Assembly: GCA_023457255.1 (NCBI GenBank) | Contig: JAEWMB010000020.1 | Span: forward strand, 186,001 to 250,000 | From: Bacillota bacterium | GTDB taxonomy: Bacteria > Bacillota > Clostridia > Lachnospirales > Lachnospiraceae | Reading direction: 5' to 3' | DNA length: 64,000 nucleotides | Part shown: piece by piece, positions 15,461 through 24,495 of the stretch | How positions within the stretch are numbered: the first letter of the stretch is position 1 | Layout: each line of letters begins with the position of its first letter | The notes under the pieces: generated by a model | What the model saw: only the letters and a program-made list of their open reading frames with translations | Databases searched by the model: none | Told to the model about the DNA's origin: nothing | Program-made: the position numbers and the translations under genes

Positions 15461-17689
15461 ATGAAAGTCAACAAGAAAAGTATAACCCGGTCAATCTTAT
15501 TAATATTTTTTATTTGCTTCCTATCATCGTCTAAGTCGGTTTTTGCAGCTCAGGCAAAATCATATGATATTAGTAAAAAGGACATTACGATAGATAAATC
15601 CGGTGATTACATCATTACTGGTAAGACAGATAATAACACGGTAACAATAAAAAAAGGAGTATCGGCAAATATAACATTGCGTGATGTTGAGTTATCCGCA
15701 GCAGGATATCAAAATATACCTATTTTAATTGAAGGTGGTGGATCTGCGAACTTTATCTTAAAAGGAGAGAACAAGATAATAAGCAGGATCGATGGTATTC
15801 ATGTGAAATCCGGGGGAAAGTTTATGATATCCTCCTATAGTTCCGGTTCTCTAGAAGTAATTGGCGGAATGGAAAGTTCCGGAATTGGTGGAAGCGGTAC
15901 AATCCTAATAAAAGGAGGTACGTTAAAAGCAATCGGAGGTCAACGTGGTTATGGAATCGGAAATGGCTATGCCTATCATCTTGATTATGACAATGCCGAG
16001 AAAGCCGGATCTATCACAATTAGCGGTGGTAATGTAACTGCAATAGGCGGAACGGAAGCTTCTGGTGGTATCGGTTATTCCAGTAAAACATCAGTCGGTA
16101 ACATTGAAATAACGGGAGGAACCGTTTATTCAATTTCCGGAGGTTCCGGAATCGGCGATCATTCGTTTCATGCTAAAGGCAATAAGATTACAATCAGCGG
16201 TGGTAATATTACTGCAATAGGCGGTGCTTATGGCGCAGGTATAGGCGGTAATTTAAATCCAAACGAAACATCAGTGACAATAACAGGAGGAACAGTGAGG
16301 GCAAATGGTGGTACGAGTACATCCATGTATGACTCTTGGTCCTATACGAATTTAAGTCTTAGAGGAAAAAAACAAGAAAACGACATAGCTGCAAAGAGCA
16401 TTACTATATCAGGTGGACAAATATTTGCTGAGTCTTGTTCTGTTCAACCAAAAAATTCCCAAGGACAAAAATTATATCTCATGTTAATCCCAAGTGAAAC
16501 AGGTAAGGTAACCAAGATTACTGCCTACCAGAAAAGCTATGGCAGTAAGGACATTAACTCAAAAGGAATATTAAGCTTATGGCTGCCAAACTTAAATAGT
16601 GAAGAAGGAAAGCCTGCTTTAGAGGCAACGTTTGCGTCAGGAAAACATACGACGGTGGACTATTTAAATTCCTATCATATATTGCAGGATTATAGTAGTT
16701 CAAAAGATATGGTATTTAATCTATCCGTCAGTAACTTAGAAGTGTATGAGGATGGTCTTATTTATAAAAATAAAATTTATAAGCAAAACAGCTATAACGG
16801 ATTGATTAAAGTAACCGGTTCTACTTCAAAAAATCAAATTATAGTCCATGGTGGTAAACACAGGTTTGAATTTGAGAATGTGACTGTAGATTATACGAAG
16901 CAAACTGATAAAATGTTCTTTGTTGTGAATGGAGAAGCCGAGGTTATTATCAATAGCAGGAAAAAAAACACAATAAAAACCGGCGGTAGCAGTTCCGGCT
17001 TTTATGTAGGTACGAATGCCAGTCTATCTCTTGCGGGAACTTCTAAGGAGGATAAATTAAACATAGAAACTTTTGATAATTCCTATGGAATTGTAACCCC
17101 AAGTGGTTTGATCCAACAATTTGGAGGAACCATCTCCATCACTGCAAGACAACATAGTATAGGAGTTTATCTCGGAAATGCAGGAACTTTCTCTTTGTAT
17201 AATGGCATAATAAATGGTATCGGCAGTACAAAAAATGTTTTATATGGACTGAATTATATTCATGTTAACGTGTATGGCGGTATTATGAATATGGATAACA
17301 TTGGATATCAGGAGGAAGGGAATGAAGAAATAATGGATAAGAGTTGTTTTACCATTTCAAACGGTGAGGTTAACATTAGTAATCGAATGATTTTTAACAC
17401 ATTTGAGATCACTGGCGGTATCATAAATACTCATCTTCTGGGTTGCGGAAGAGGATCCAAAGTTTTCATGTACCAGGGAAAGATAGTTATGGATAAGTTT
17501 ATTACGGACTATTCGGCACCAAAATACGATGAGGAGACGAATGATTTTACTGTCTTTGAGTATATAACACCGGATGGTGTAACAAAGGAATCCGCCCTTG
17601 ATACTTCAACTATTTACGGTGGAGATATTGAAGAAACTCATAGTGTTACAATAGAGGAATTAAATAAGATATCATTTGGAAGCTGCTAG
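15461..17689 (+). CDS. Secreted glycine-rich right-handed beta-helix protein
   Basis: A 742-residue exported protein. The signal peptide (about 1-29, hydrophobic LLIFFICFLSSS, cleavage near VFAA) is followed by an N-terminal beta region and many turns of about 20-25 residues. These turns carry the recurring pattern ITISGGNVTAIGG / ITGGTV / GAGIGG (about 120-330 and again 490-650). The repeats are typical of right-handed parallel beta-helices of the pectate-lyase / Cthe_2159 carbohydrate-binding kind. I see no lyase catalytic site, LPXTG anchor or SLH domain, so it may bind polysaccharide rather than cleave it. The ribosome site AAAAGGAG is strong. It follows the GH43 gene but has a terminator between, so it is probably transcribed separately. 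Confidence 0.72.
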   Translation: MKVNKKSITRSILLIFFICFLSSSKSVFAAQAKSYDISKKDITIDKSGDYIITGKTDNNTVTIKKGVSANITLRDVELSAAGYQNIPILIEGGGSANFILKGENKIISRIDGIHVKSGGKFMISSYSSGSLEVIGGMESSGIGGSGTILIKGGTLKAIGGQRGYGIGNGYAYHLDYDNAEKAGSITISGGNVTAIGGTEASGGIGYSSKTSVGNIEITGGTVYSISGGSGIGDHSFHAKGNKITISGGNITAIGGAYGAGIGGNLNPNETSVTITGGTVRANGGTSTSMYDSWSYTNLSLRGKKQENDIAAKSITISGGQIFAESCSVQPKNSQGQKLYLMLIPSETGKVTKITAYQKSYGSKDINSKGILSLWLPNLNSEEGKPALEATFASGKHTTVDYLNSYHILQDYSSSKDMVFNLSVSNLEVYEDGLIYKNKIYKQNSYNGLIKVTGSTSKNQIIVHGGKHRFEFENVTVDYTKQTDKMFFVVNGEAEVIINSRKKNTIKTGGSSSGFYVGTNASLSLAGTSKEDKLNIETFDNSYGIVTPSGLIQQFGGTISITARQHSIGVYLGNAGTFSLYNGIINGIGSTKNVLYGLNYIHVNVYGGIMNMDNIGYQEEGNEEIMDKSCFTISNGEVNISNRMIFNTFEITGGIINTHLLGCGRGSKVFMYQGKIVMDKFITDYSAPKYDEETNDFTVFEYITPDGVTKESALDTSTIYGGDIEETHSVTIEELNKISFGSC

Positions 17690-17806
17690 AGTGATAAGTG
17701 AGGGAAATTCGAAACCCATCAAGAAAAATGCTTAACGGCAAATCATATAATTTTCTTAAGAAAGGATAATGTGGCACAAATTTTGTGGTAAGCACAGGTA
17801 ATTATT

Positions 17807-18667
17807 ATGAAGGAAAATAGGATAGCCTATACTGCTTATGAACGTTTATTAAAATGTTATGAAAGTTTTCAGAAAAAAGTCAATTTTAAACCACTTGTTG
17901 CACTCGTTTTAGGCTCCGGCTTGGGTGATTATGCCAATCAAATTAAGATAGAGGCTGCCCTTGATTATAATGAAATTGAGGGTTTTCCGGTTTCTACTGT
18001 AGCCGGACATAAAGGTCGCTTTGTATTTGGCTATATAGAGGAAGTGCCGGTTGTAATTATGCAGGGCAGAGTTCATTATTATGAGGGATATGGAATGGAG
18101 GAGGTTGTATTACCTGCCAGACTTATGAAGATGATGGGAGCAAAGGTTTTATTTCTTACCAACGCTGCCGGTGGAGTTAACTTTAATTTTAAGGCCGGTG
18201 ACTTTATGTTAATAACCGACCAAATCAGTAATTTTGTACCTTCCCCGCTGATAGGGCCAAACATTGAAGAATTAGGATTACGTTTCTGTGATATGAGTGA
18301 AGTATACGACAAAGACCTTCGAGAAGCCGTTCGAAATAGTGCAAAGGAAATCGGCCTGCAATTACAGGAAGGTGTTTATATACAATTAAGCGGACCGAAC
18401 TTTGAAACACCTGCGGAAGTAAAGATGTGCAGACTTCTTGGCGCAGATGCGGTCGGTATGAGTACTGCTTGTGAAGCTATCGCAGCGAACCATATGGGTA
18501 TGAAGATTTGTGGAATTTCTTGTATATCAAACCTTGGCTGCGGAATGACGGACGAACCATTAAGCCATACGGAAGTACAAGAAACAGCCGACCGCGTAGC
18601 GCCATTGTTTAAGCAATTAATTACAACTTCAATTCGAAATATAGCGGATGTATTAGATACGAAATAA
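17807..18667 (+). CDS. punA: Purine nucleoside phosphorylase (trimeric class)
   Basis: Splits purine nucleosides with phosphate into base and ribose-1-phosphate. The 286-residue protein shows the low-molecular-mass trimeric PNP signatures: VLGSGLGDY (34-42), HKGRFVFG, MQGRVHYYEGY (85-95, phosphate and ribose contacts), LTNAAGGVN (117-125), GPNFETPAE (about 200) and SNLGCGM. It is the first gene of a tight operon with mtnA and an MTA/SAH deaminase. That context suggests its natural substrate may include 5'-methylthioinosine, but this is inference. The ribosome site (CAGGT) is weak. The start at 17807 gives the usual length. Confidence 0.9.
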   Translation: MKENRIAYTAYERLLKCYESFQKKVNFKPLVALVLGSGLGDYANQIKIEAALDYNEIEGFPVSTVAGHKGRFVFGYIEEVPVVIMQGRVHYYEGYGMEEVVLPARLMKMMGAKVLFLTNAAGGVNFNFKAGDFMLITDQISNFVPSPLIGPNIEELGLRFCDMSEVYDKDLREAVRNSAKEIGLQLQEGVYIQLSGPNFETPAEVKMCRLLGADAVGMSTACEAIAANHMGMKICGISCISNLGCGMTDEPLSHTEVQETADRVAPLFKQLITTSIRNIADVLDTK

Positions 18668-18683
18668 GCGTACTAAAGTACGC
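18668..18683 (+). promoter_or_regulatory. Intercistronic hairpin between punA and mtnA
   Basis: GCGTAC-TAAA-GTACGC starts directly after the punA stop and abuts the GGGGGAG ribosome site of mtnA. It may tune translation or stabilise the upstream message. Confidence 0.45.
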
Positions 18684-18695
18684 GGGGGAGTAAAG

Positions 18696-19751
18696 ATGGA
18701 AAATATAACATTAAGTCCAGATGGTAAGTCCGTCGTGATTTTAGATCAGACAAAACTTCCGAATGCAATTGAATATCTTACGTTATCAACACCTCACCAG
18801 ATGTATGATGCTATCTTTGAATTAAAGGTAAGAGGGGCACCTGCAATCGGAATTTGTGCCGGATTCTCAATTTACTGCCTGGCACAAACAATAGATACTT
18901 CAAACTATGATGAATTTTTATTAAAGTTTAGGGAGCACAAAGATTATCTGGATTCCTCCAGACCAACCGCAGTAAATCTTAGCTGGGCACTAAAACGAAT
19001 GGAAACGGTCATTCTTGAAGCAAAAGATAAGAGTATAGAGGAACTACTTTCCTTATTGAAAAAAGAGTGCCTCGCAATCCAAGAAGAAGATATAAAAATT
19101 TGCAAAGCTATCTCCGAAAACGGATTAGAATTTATAAAAGATGGGGACGGAATCTTAACTCACTGCAATGCAGGACCGCTGGCAACGAGTCAGTATGGTA
19201 CCGCACTTGGACCGTTAATTTTAGGAAAAGAACGTGGCATGAATTTTCACGTATTTGCAGACGAAACAAGACCATTATTGCAGGGTGCCAGATTGACAGC
19301 GTTTGAACTTTATGAGGCAGGTATTGATGTTACTTTAATCTGTGATAACATGGCTAGTATTGTAATGAAAAAAGGCTTTATCAATGCATGCTTTGTTGGA
19401 TGTGACCGTGTAGCAGAGAATGGTGATACAGCAAATAAAATTGGAACTAGCGGTGTAGCTATCTTAGCAAAAAATTATGGTATCCCGTTTTATGTTATGT
19501 GTCCTGCCTCTACAATAGATTTAAACTGTAAAACCGGAGATGATATTGAAATTGAGCTTCGTCCTGAGGAAGAAATTAAATCTAAGTGGTATGAAATTCC
19601 AATGGCTCCAAACGGCGTAAAATGTTACAATCCGGCATTTGATGTAACAGATCATAGTTTAATTACAGCGATTATTACGGAGCATGGTATTTGCAGACCA
19701 CCTTTTCCTGTTAGCCTGCAAAAAGCAGTGCAAAAAGCAGCGCAGAAATGA
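18696..19751 (+). CDS. mtnA: S-methyl-5-thioribose-1-phosphate isomerase
   Basis: Converts methylthioribose-1-phosphate to methylthioribulose-1-phosphate in methionine salvage. The 351 residues keep the eIF2B-like fold with RGAPAIG (46-52), the catalytic Cys157 in LTHCNAGPLAT and Asp237 in GCDRVAENGDTANKIGT. These match Cys160 and Asp240 of B. subtilis MtnA, which separates it from true eIF2B subunits. The C-terminal tail repeats Gln-Lys-Ala. The ribosome site GGGGGAG is strong. No mtnB, mtnW/X or mtnD follows, so only the first steps of salvage are encoded here, together with the flanking phosphorylase and deaminase. Confidence 0.93.
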   Translation: MENITLSPDGKSVVILDQTKLPNAIEYLTLSTPHQMYDAIFELKVRGAPAIGICAGFSIYCLAQTIDTSNYDEFLLKFREHKDYLDSSRPTAVNLSWALKRMETVILEAKDKSIEELLSLLKKECLAIQEEDIKICKAISENGLEFIKDGDGILTHCNAGPLATSQYGTALGPLILGKERGMNFHVFADETRPLLQGARLTAFELYEAGIDVTLICDNMASIVMKKGFINACFVGCDRVAENGDTANKIGTSGVAILAKNYGIPFYVMCPASTIDLNCKTGDDIEIELRPEEEIKSKWYEIPMAPNGVKCYNPAFDVTDHSLITAIITEHGICRPPFPVSLQKAVQKAAQK

Positions 19752-19759
19752 GGTGAACT

Positions 19760-21028
19760 ATGAATATAAGATTCTATCATGCCAAAATTGCGGCCATGCA
19801 AACCGATTGTAGTATCATGGAGGGTGAGCTTTGGGTAAGGAATAATCGCATATCTTATGTAGGCACCGGAAGAGAAAGCCATATATTGTGGGATAGGGAA
19901 ATCGATTGCAAAGGGAATCTATTAATGCCGGGATTTAAGAATGCTCACACTCATTCAGCCATGACATTTTTACGCTCCTTTGCCGATGATTTACCACTTC
20001 ATAATTGGTTAAGTGAACAAGTGTTTCCAATGGAAGCAAAATTAACACCGGATGATATTTATCACCTGTCAAAACTTGCTATCTTGGAGTATCTTACCAG
20101 TGGTATGACCGCAAACTTTGATATGTATATTACACCTGATACTATAGTTAAGGCATCCATTGATACAGGATTTCGTACCGTTCTATGCGGTGGTGTAAGC
20201 AACTTTTTGCATACGGTAGCACAAGTTGAGAATTGGTACAAAAAATATAATAACTATCATGAGCTAATCTCATTTCAACTTGGATTTCATGCAGAATACA
20301 CAATTGACAGAGCAGCACTTATGGATTTAGCCGCGTTATCAAAACAGTTGAAGGCACCTGTGTATACTCATAATTCCGAGACGAAGGCAGAGGTTGATGC
20401 CTGCTTGTCAAGAAATCACATGACTCCGACTGCATACTTTGATTCCTTAGGAATCTATGATTTTGGAGGAGGCGGATATCACTGTGTTCATATGACGGAT
20501 GAGGATCTAGCCATTATAAAAAACAGAGGAGTTTCTGTTGTAACAAATCCTGGTTCAAATGCGAAATTAGCAAGTGGAATTGCACGTATCGCAGATATGC
20601 TATCAAGGGGAATCAATGTTGCAATCGGAACAGATGGGCCTGCAAGTAACAATTGCCTTGACATGTTTCGAGAGATGTTCCTAGTTACCGGTTTAGCTAA
20701 GTTAAAGAAGGAAGATGCGTCTGCGGTAGAGGCAAATGTAGTTCTTAAGATGGCAACTGTAAATGGTACAAAGGCAATGTGTCTTTCTGATTGTGATTGT
20801 CTTGCAGAAGGAAAACTGGCAGATTTGATTATGATTGACTTGCATCAACCTAATATGCAGCCGATCAATAGTATTACGAAGAATATTGTCTATAGCGGAA
20901 GCAAAACCAATGTAAAGCTAACAATGATAAATGGACGAATACTTTATGAAAATGGTGAATTTTTTGTTGGAGAAGACCCGGAAGCTATTTATGCCAAGGC
21001 AAATGAAATTATCAATCGAATGAGATAA
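19760..21028 (+). CDS. mtaD: 5-methylthioadenosine / S-adenosylhomocysteine deaminase (amidohydrolase)
   Basis: A 422-residue metal-dependent amidohydrolase that most likely deaminates MTA and SAH to the inosyl forms. Metal and substrate residues by position: His63 and His65 in NAHTHSAM, His203 and Glu206 in THNSET, the HCVHM motif (240-244), and Asp291 in GTDGPASNN. This is the pattern of Thermotoga Tm0936-type MTA/SAH deaminases. GAGGTG overlaps the mtnA stop codon, and only 8 bp separate the genes, so they are translationally coupled. Together with the phosphorylase, this gives a plausible MTA to MTI to methylthioribose-1-phosphate route. Chlorohydrolase or guanine deaminase activity is less likely. 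Confidence 0.87.
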   Translation: MNIRFYHAKIAAMQTDCSIMEGELWVRNNRISYVGTGRESHILWDREIDCKGNLLMPGFKNAHTHSAMTFLRSFADDLPLHNWLSEQVFPMEAKLTPDDIYHLSKLAILEYLTSGMTANFDMYITPDTIVKASIDTGFRTVLCGGVSNFLHTVAQVENWYKKYNNYHELISFQLGFHAEYTIDRAALMDLAALSKQLKAPVYTHNSETKAEVDACLSRNHMTPTAYFDSLGIYDFGGGGYHCVHMTDEDLAIIKNRGVSVVTNPGSNAKLASGIARIADMLSRGINVAIGTDGPASNNCLDMFREMFLVTGLAKLKKEDASAVEANVVLKMATVNGTKAMCLSDCDCLAEGKLADLIMIDLHQPNMQPINSITKNIVYSGSKTNVKLTMINGRILYENGEFFVGEDPEAIYAKANEIINRMR

Positions 21029-21115
21029 TTGTACCAAGAAAATTCCATAACCGGAAAGATGCAATGAATTATGGGAAAGCAGAAATGAAACCCGAGCCAT
21101 GCTATCAATAAAAAT

Positions 21116-21239
21116 TGTGACATATAGCTGTCACAGTTCCTTCGCTACATTTCAAAGGAAGGGTGCAATCCCTGTGCTAAGAAAGGGGCAAGTAGTAGAA
21201 AATACAATTTCTATCCGTATACCATTTGTATTTTCTACT
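21116..21239 (+). promoter_or_regulatory. Structured leader upstream of queG
   Basis: Two hairpins lie in the 300 bp before queG: TGTGACA/TGTCACA (21116-21122, 21129-21135) and a 14-bp perfect inverted repeat (21194-21207, 21226-21239). Between them is AAGGAAGGGTGCAATCCC, which loosely resembles part of the cobalamin-riboswitch core. The conserved CCCGC/GCCACTG elements are missing. QueG is a cobalamin enzyme, which makes the resemblance worth testing but not proven. Confidence 0.35.
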
Positions 21240-21328
21240 GCTAAGGTTTATAATGAGTAGCATAAAAAGATATCAGGTTAATGAGGACAATGCAAGGTTT
21301 GAAATGGCAGGGAAAAGAGTGATTTAAG

Positions 21329-22324
21329 ATGCTAAAACAACAGATAGAAGAATTTTGTAAGTCACTGGGACTTGACATAGTTGGTTTTATACGCTGCAGA
21401 AAATTTGTGGAATTAATTGATTTCTATGAGAAGCGAAGAGAAAATAATTTACAGAATGAGTTTGAAGAGAAGGATATGGAAAAGAGAGTTAATCCTTACC
21501 TTACCATGGAGGGCGGAAAAACAATCCTATCCATTGCATTTCCTTACTATCATGAAGAGGAGCATACAGAGAATAATGGGTTTTCTGTTTATACGAAGCG
21601 AACGGATTATCATAAAGTAGTCAGAGCCTATCTTACTAAAATATGTGATTTCATTAAAAGTCTTGGTGGAAAGGCAGAGTGTTTTGTTGACAGCAATGCC
21701 CTTCCGGAGCGTTATATCGCTTACCTGGCAGGTGTCGGTTTTATTGGCAGGAATAATATGTTAATCACAAAAAAATATGGTTCTTATGTTTTTCTAGGGG
21801 AAATTATAACCGACTTAGAGGTGGCATCTGAGGAGGAAAGACCCTATCAGGAAATTTCTTCCTATACGGAATGCGGTGATTGTACTCGCTGCTACAGCGA
21901 ATGCCCAACAAAAGCAATTAACCAAAGCAGACTAAATCCAAATATCTGTTTATCCTATCTTACTCAAAAGAAAGAACTATCTGAGAACGAGCTTCGCCTC
22001 TTAAACGGGAATGTTTTTGGCTGTGATTTTTGCCAGCTAAAATGCCCCTATAATGAAAAAATTGAAGCAAACGTTTTGGAGGATTTTAAAACGTTAAACG
22101 ATATGAACGAGGATATCACTGTCTTTGCAGCAATGGATAATAAGTTTTTTAAAGATAAGATAAGCAATACTTCTTGTGGATGGAGAGGAAAGAATGTGAT
22201 CAAAAGAAATGCAATTCTGCGATTGCATCAAGAAAAAAAAGATATTACCGGTCTGCGAGGGGCTTCTCCATATCTCAATGCCTATATTGATCGGATACTA
22301 GATAAGCAGGATAGAAAAGAATAG
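21329..22324 (+). CDS. queG: Epoxyqueuosine reductase QueG (short form)
   Basis: Last step of queuosine biosynthesis: reduces epoxyqueuosine in tRNA using cobalamin and two [4Fe-4S] clusters. The 331-residue protein contains the cobalamin-binding N-terminal domain with the conserved acidic motif FVDSNALPER and AGVGFIGRNNMLI. A ferredoxin module (about 188-240) follows with CGDCTRCYSECP and a second set CDFCQLKCP. It lacks the C-terminal HEAT repeats of longer QueG proteins and ends in a short helical tail. No queuosine synthesis genes are nearby, and the gene stands alone behind a structured leader. The start at 21329 has only a weak GGGAAAAG ribosome site. Confidence 0.9.
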   Translation: MLKQQIEEFCKSLGLDIVGFIRCRKFVELIDFYEKRRENNLQNEFEEKDMEKRVNPYLTMEGGKTILSIAFPYYHEEEHTENNGFSVYTKRTDYHKVVRAYLTKICDFIKSLGGKAECFVDSNALPERYIAYLAGVGFIGRNNMLITKKYGSYVFLGEIITDLEVASEEERPYQEISSYTECGDCTRCYSECPTKAINQSRLNPNICLSYLTQKKELSENELRLLNGNVFGCDFCQLKCPYNEKIEANVLEDFKTLNDMNEDITVFAAMDNKFFKDKISNTSCGWRGKNVIKRNAILRLHQEKKDITGLRGASPYLNAYIDRILDKQDRKE

Positions 22325-22503
22325 TGTTTAACTAGTGATTCCGGAAGATAAGGCAATTTCTTGGTAAGGTAACTCAGGCAGTTACTTTTATTTGGTATTT
22401 AAAAACATATTATCCAAATAAAATTTGTAGATATTTGTAAATAAATGTCCTATAATAACGGAAGAAACATTTCGGTATCCGTGAAATCATAGGAGGTTAC
22501 AAT

Positions 22504-24234
22504 ATGAAGAAACTTTATTGGATAATCCTGATTGCAGTAATTATTGCAAGTTCAGGTGTTTTGATATCCCTCCGTCTATTTGAATCAAATGAGGAGATGA
22601 GTTACCCCTCTTTTTTAGAGGCGGTAAAACAAAATCAAGTAGCATCCGTCAGCTTTCAAGAAAATGATGATACACTCCAGGTAGTCTTAAATTCAGACAA
22701 GGATATGCTCTATACAGTTCCGAATCCAAAAACAGAAGACTTTACAGAATTCTTATTACTTCATAATATAAAGGTTGAGAACAGTGGCTCAGATTACGTA
22801 ACTAAATTCTTTCAAATCCTATTATTTTCCGCTATTGCAGCAGGTGTGTTCTTATATATAAGAATGGGCAGTAAAGACAAGCCCGGGATGAAAAATGCAG
22901 CGAAGAAGAAAAAAGATGAAAACAGTGTTAAACTCGTTGATGTTGCAGGAAATGCTGAAGCAAAGTGCATGGTGGGTGACATCATTGATTTTATCAAGGA
23001 ACCTGAAAAGTATAGTGCGCTTGGTGCCAGAATGCCAAAAGGTATACTTCTTTACGGACCTCCCGGAACCGGTAAAACATTAATGGCGAAAGCAATAGCA
23101 GCAGAAGCCGGTGTGCCTTTTTATGCAATGAGTGGTTCTGATTTTGTACAAATGTATGTAGGCGTCGGGGCAAGCCGTATCCGTTCTTTATTTAATAAAG
23201 CAAAGAAAAGTGAAAAAGCTGTTATATTCATTGATGAAATTGATGCTATTGGCAAAAAGAGAGCCAGAACAACTTCTGCCAGCAATGATGAAAGAGATCA
23301 GACCCTAAATGCCTTGTTAACAGAAATGTCCGGCTTTCACGAAAATAAAGGTATTGTAGTGATAGGTGCAACAAACCGGCTGGATACCTTAGATGAAGCT
23401 TTGCTTCGTCCCGGTCGGTTTGACAGGCAAATCGAGGTTGGTCTTCCGGATATTCTTGCAAGGAAAAAGATCCTAAAACTCTATGGAGACAAAAAGCCGC
23501 TCAGTGCAGATGTTGACATGGAGATACTTGCAAGGAATACGGTATCTTTTAGTGGTGCTATGCTTGAAAATCTTTTGAATGAAGCTGCCATTCAAGCTGC
23601 GAATGAAAAATTCTCCTATATTAATGCTGCTCATGTGGAAAAAGCTTTCTATACGGTAATAGCAGGCAGTCCGCTGCAAGATAGAAGTTTTATTTCGGAG
23701 AAAGACAAAAGTATTACCGCCTACCATGAGGCAGGACATGCCCTGGCAACAAAATTATTACAGCCGGAACAATATATTTCTAAAGTTACTATTATTCCAA
23801 GTGTAAGAGGTGCGGGAGGTTTTAATCTTTCGATACCAAAAGATTCTTTGTATCAATCAAAGCGTCAGATTCTTTGTAGTATTCGGATATTATTGGCTGG
23901 AAGGGCAGCAGAAGAACTTATCTTCGGAGAAGAGGAAATCACTACCGGTGCCAGCAATGATATACAAAAAGCCTCAGCCCTGCTGGTAGATTACTTAAAT
24001 AAGTACGGTATGGATGAGGAAATAGGTCTCTTTAGTACTTCGGCTTTAGAGGATCAGTATGATACTGATTTGCTAAATAAATGCCGCAGTCAGATGCAGG
24101 CATTATATGAAGGCACAAAGAAACTTCTTGCAGAACACAAGGGACTTCTTGCCGATATTACCACCGAACTTCTAGAGAAGGAGTCCTTACGGGGAGAAGA
24201 TATTGACAGAATCTGTTTAAAGGAAGTAGTGTGA
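22504..24234 (+). CDS. ftsH: FtsH-type membrane AAA+ zinc protease
   Basis: Membrane-anchored ATP-dependent protease that extracts and degrades damaged membrane proteins and short-lived regulators. The 576 residues comprise TM1 (5-24), a short external domain (25-100), TM2 (102-119) and the AAA module. That module has Walker A GPPGTGKT (185-192), Walker B VIFIDEID (240-247) and an SRH region ending LLRPGRFDRQ. The M41 peptidase domain carries HEAGH (408-412) and the third zinc ligand Asp486 in ASNDIQKA. It is slightly shorter than housekeeping FtsH (about 610-650) and lacks the long C-terminal tail, so it could be a second, specialised copy. The ribosome site is AGGAGG. Confidence 0.92.
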   Translation: MKKLYWIILIAVIIASSGVLISLRLFESNEEMSYPSFLEAVKQNQVASVSFQENDDTLQVVLNSDKDMLYTVPNPKTEDFTEFLLLHNIKVENSGSDYVTKFFQILLFSAIAAGVFLYIRMGSKDKPGMKNAAKKKKDENSVKLVDVAGNAEAKCMVGDIIDFIKEPEKYSALGARMPKGILLYGPPGTGKTLMAKAIAAEAGVPFYAMSGSDFVQMYVGVGASRIRSLFNKAKKSEKAVIFIDEIDAIGKKRARTTSASNDERDQTLNALLTEMSGFHENKGIVVIGATNRLDTLDEALLRPGRFDRQIEVGLPDILARKKILKLYGDKKPLSADVDMEILARNTVSFSGAMLENLLNEAAIQAANEKFSYINAAHVEKAFYTVIAGSPLQDRSFISEKDKSITAYHEAGHALATKLLQPEQYISKVTIIPSVRGAGGFNLSIPKDSLYQSKRQILCSIRILLAGRAAEELIFGEEEITTGASNDIQKASALLVDYLNKYGMDEEIGLFSTSALEDQYDTDLLNKCRSQMQALYEGTKKLLAEHKGLLADITTELLEKESLRGEDIDRICLKEVV

Positions 24235-24240
24235 TTTTAA

Positions 24241-24295
24241 AATTTATGTAGTAAAAATCTGAGGTTCTTGTTCTCGTATTTTTACTACATAAATT
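24241..24295 (+). terminator. Terminator hairpin after ftsH
   Basis: Perfect 18-bp AT-rich arms (24241-24258 and 24278-24295) with a 19-nt loop begin seven bases after the ftsH stop. A T-rich stretch follows. Confidence 0.7.
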
Positions 24296-24428
24296 ATTTT
24301 CTACTATTATAAATAAGTATGGGATTAAAGCTTAGCTCTAAATCATATACCATTATATTTGGATACAAAATTCTAATACATTAAATATAATTGACATAAA
24401 TTATAAAAATGACAAATTTATCAATCTT

Positions 24429-24468
24429 AAAAAGCAGCAGATACCAAAGATAGTATCTGCTGCTTTTT
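24429..24468. terminator. Bidirectional terminator of the ABC importer operon
   Basis: Perfect 16-bp arms (24429-24444, 24453-24468) with an 8-nt loop and A/T runs. It lies 28 bp past the end of the last importer gene on the minus strand. Confidence 0.85.
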
Positions 24469-24495
24469 ATCTACTGGAAACCTCTACGTATCCAG

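Noticed and set aside
17690..17806. Purine riboswitch before the nucleoside phosphorylase gene
   Set aside because: Neither the TATA..ATATGG helix start nor the GTTTCTACC core is present.
18079..18410. Minus-strand frames within the nucleoside phosphorylase gene
   Set aside because: Antisense shadows with no start signals or recognisable domains.
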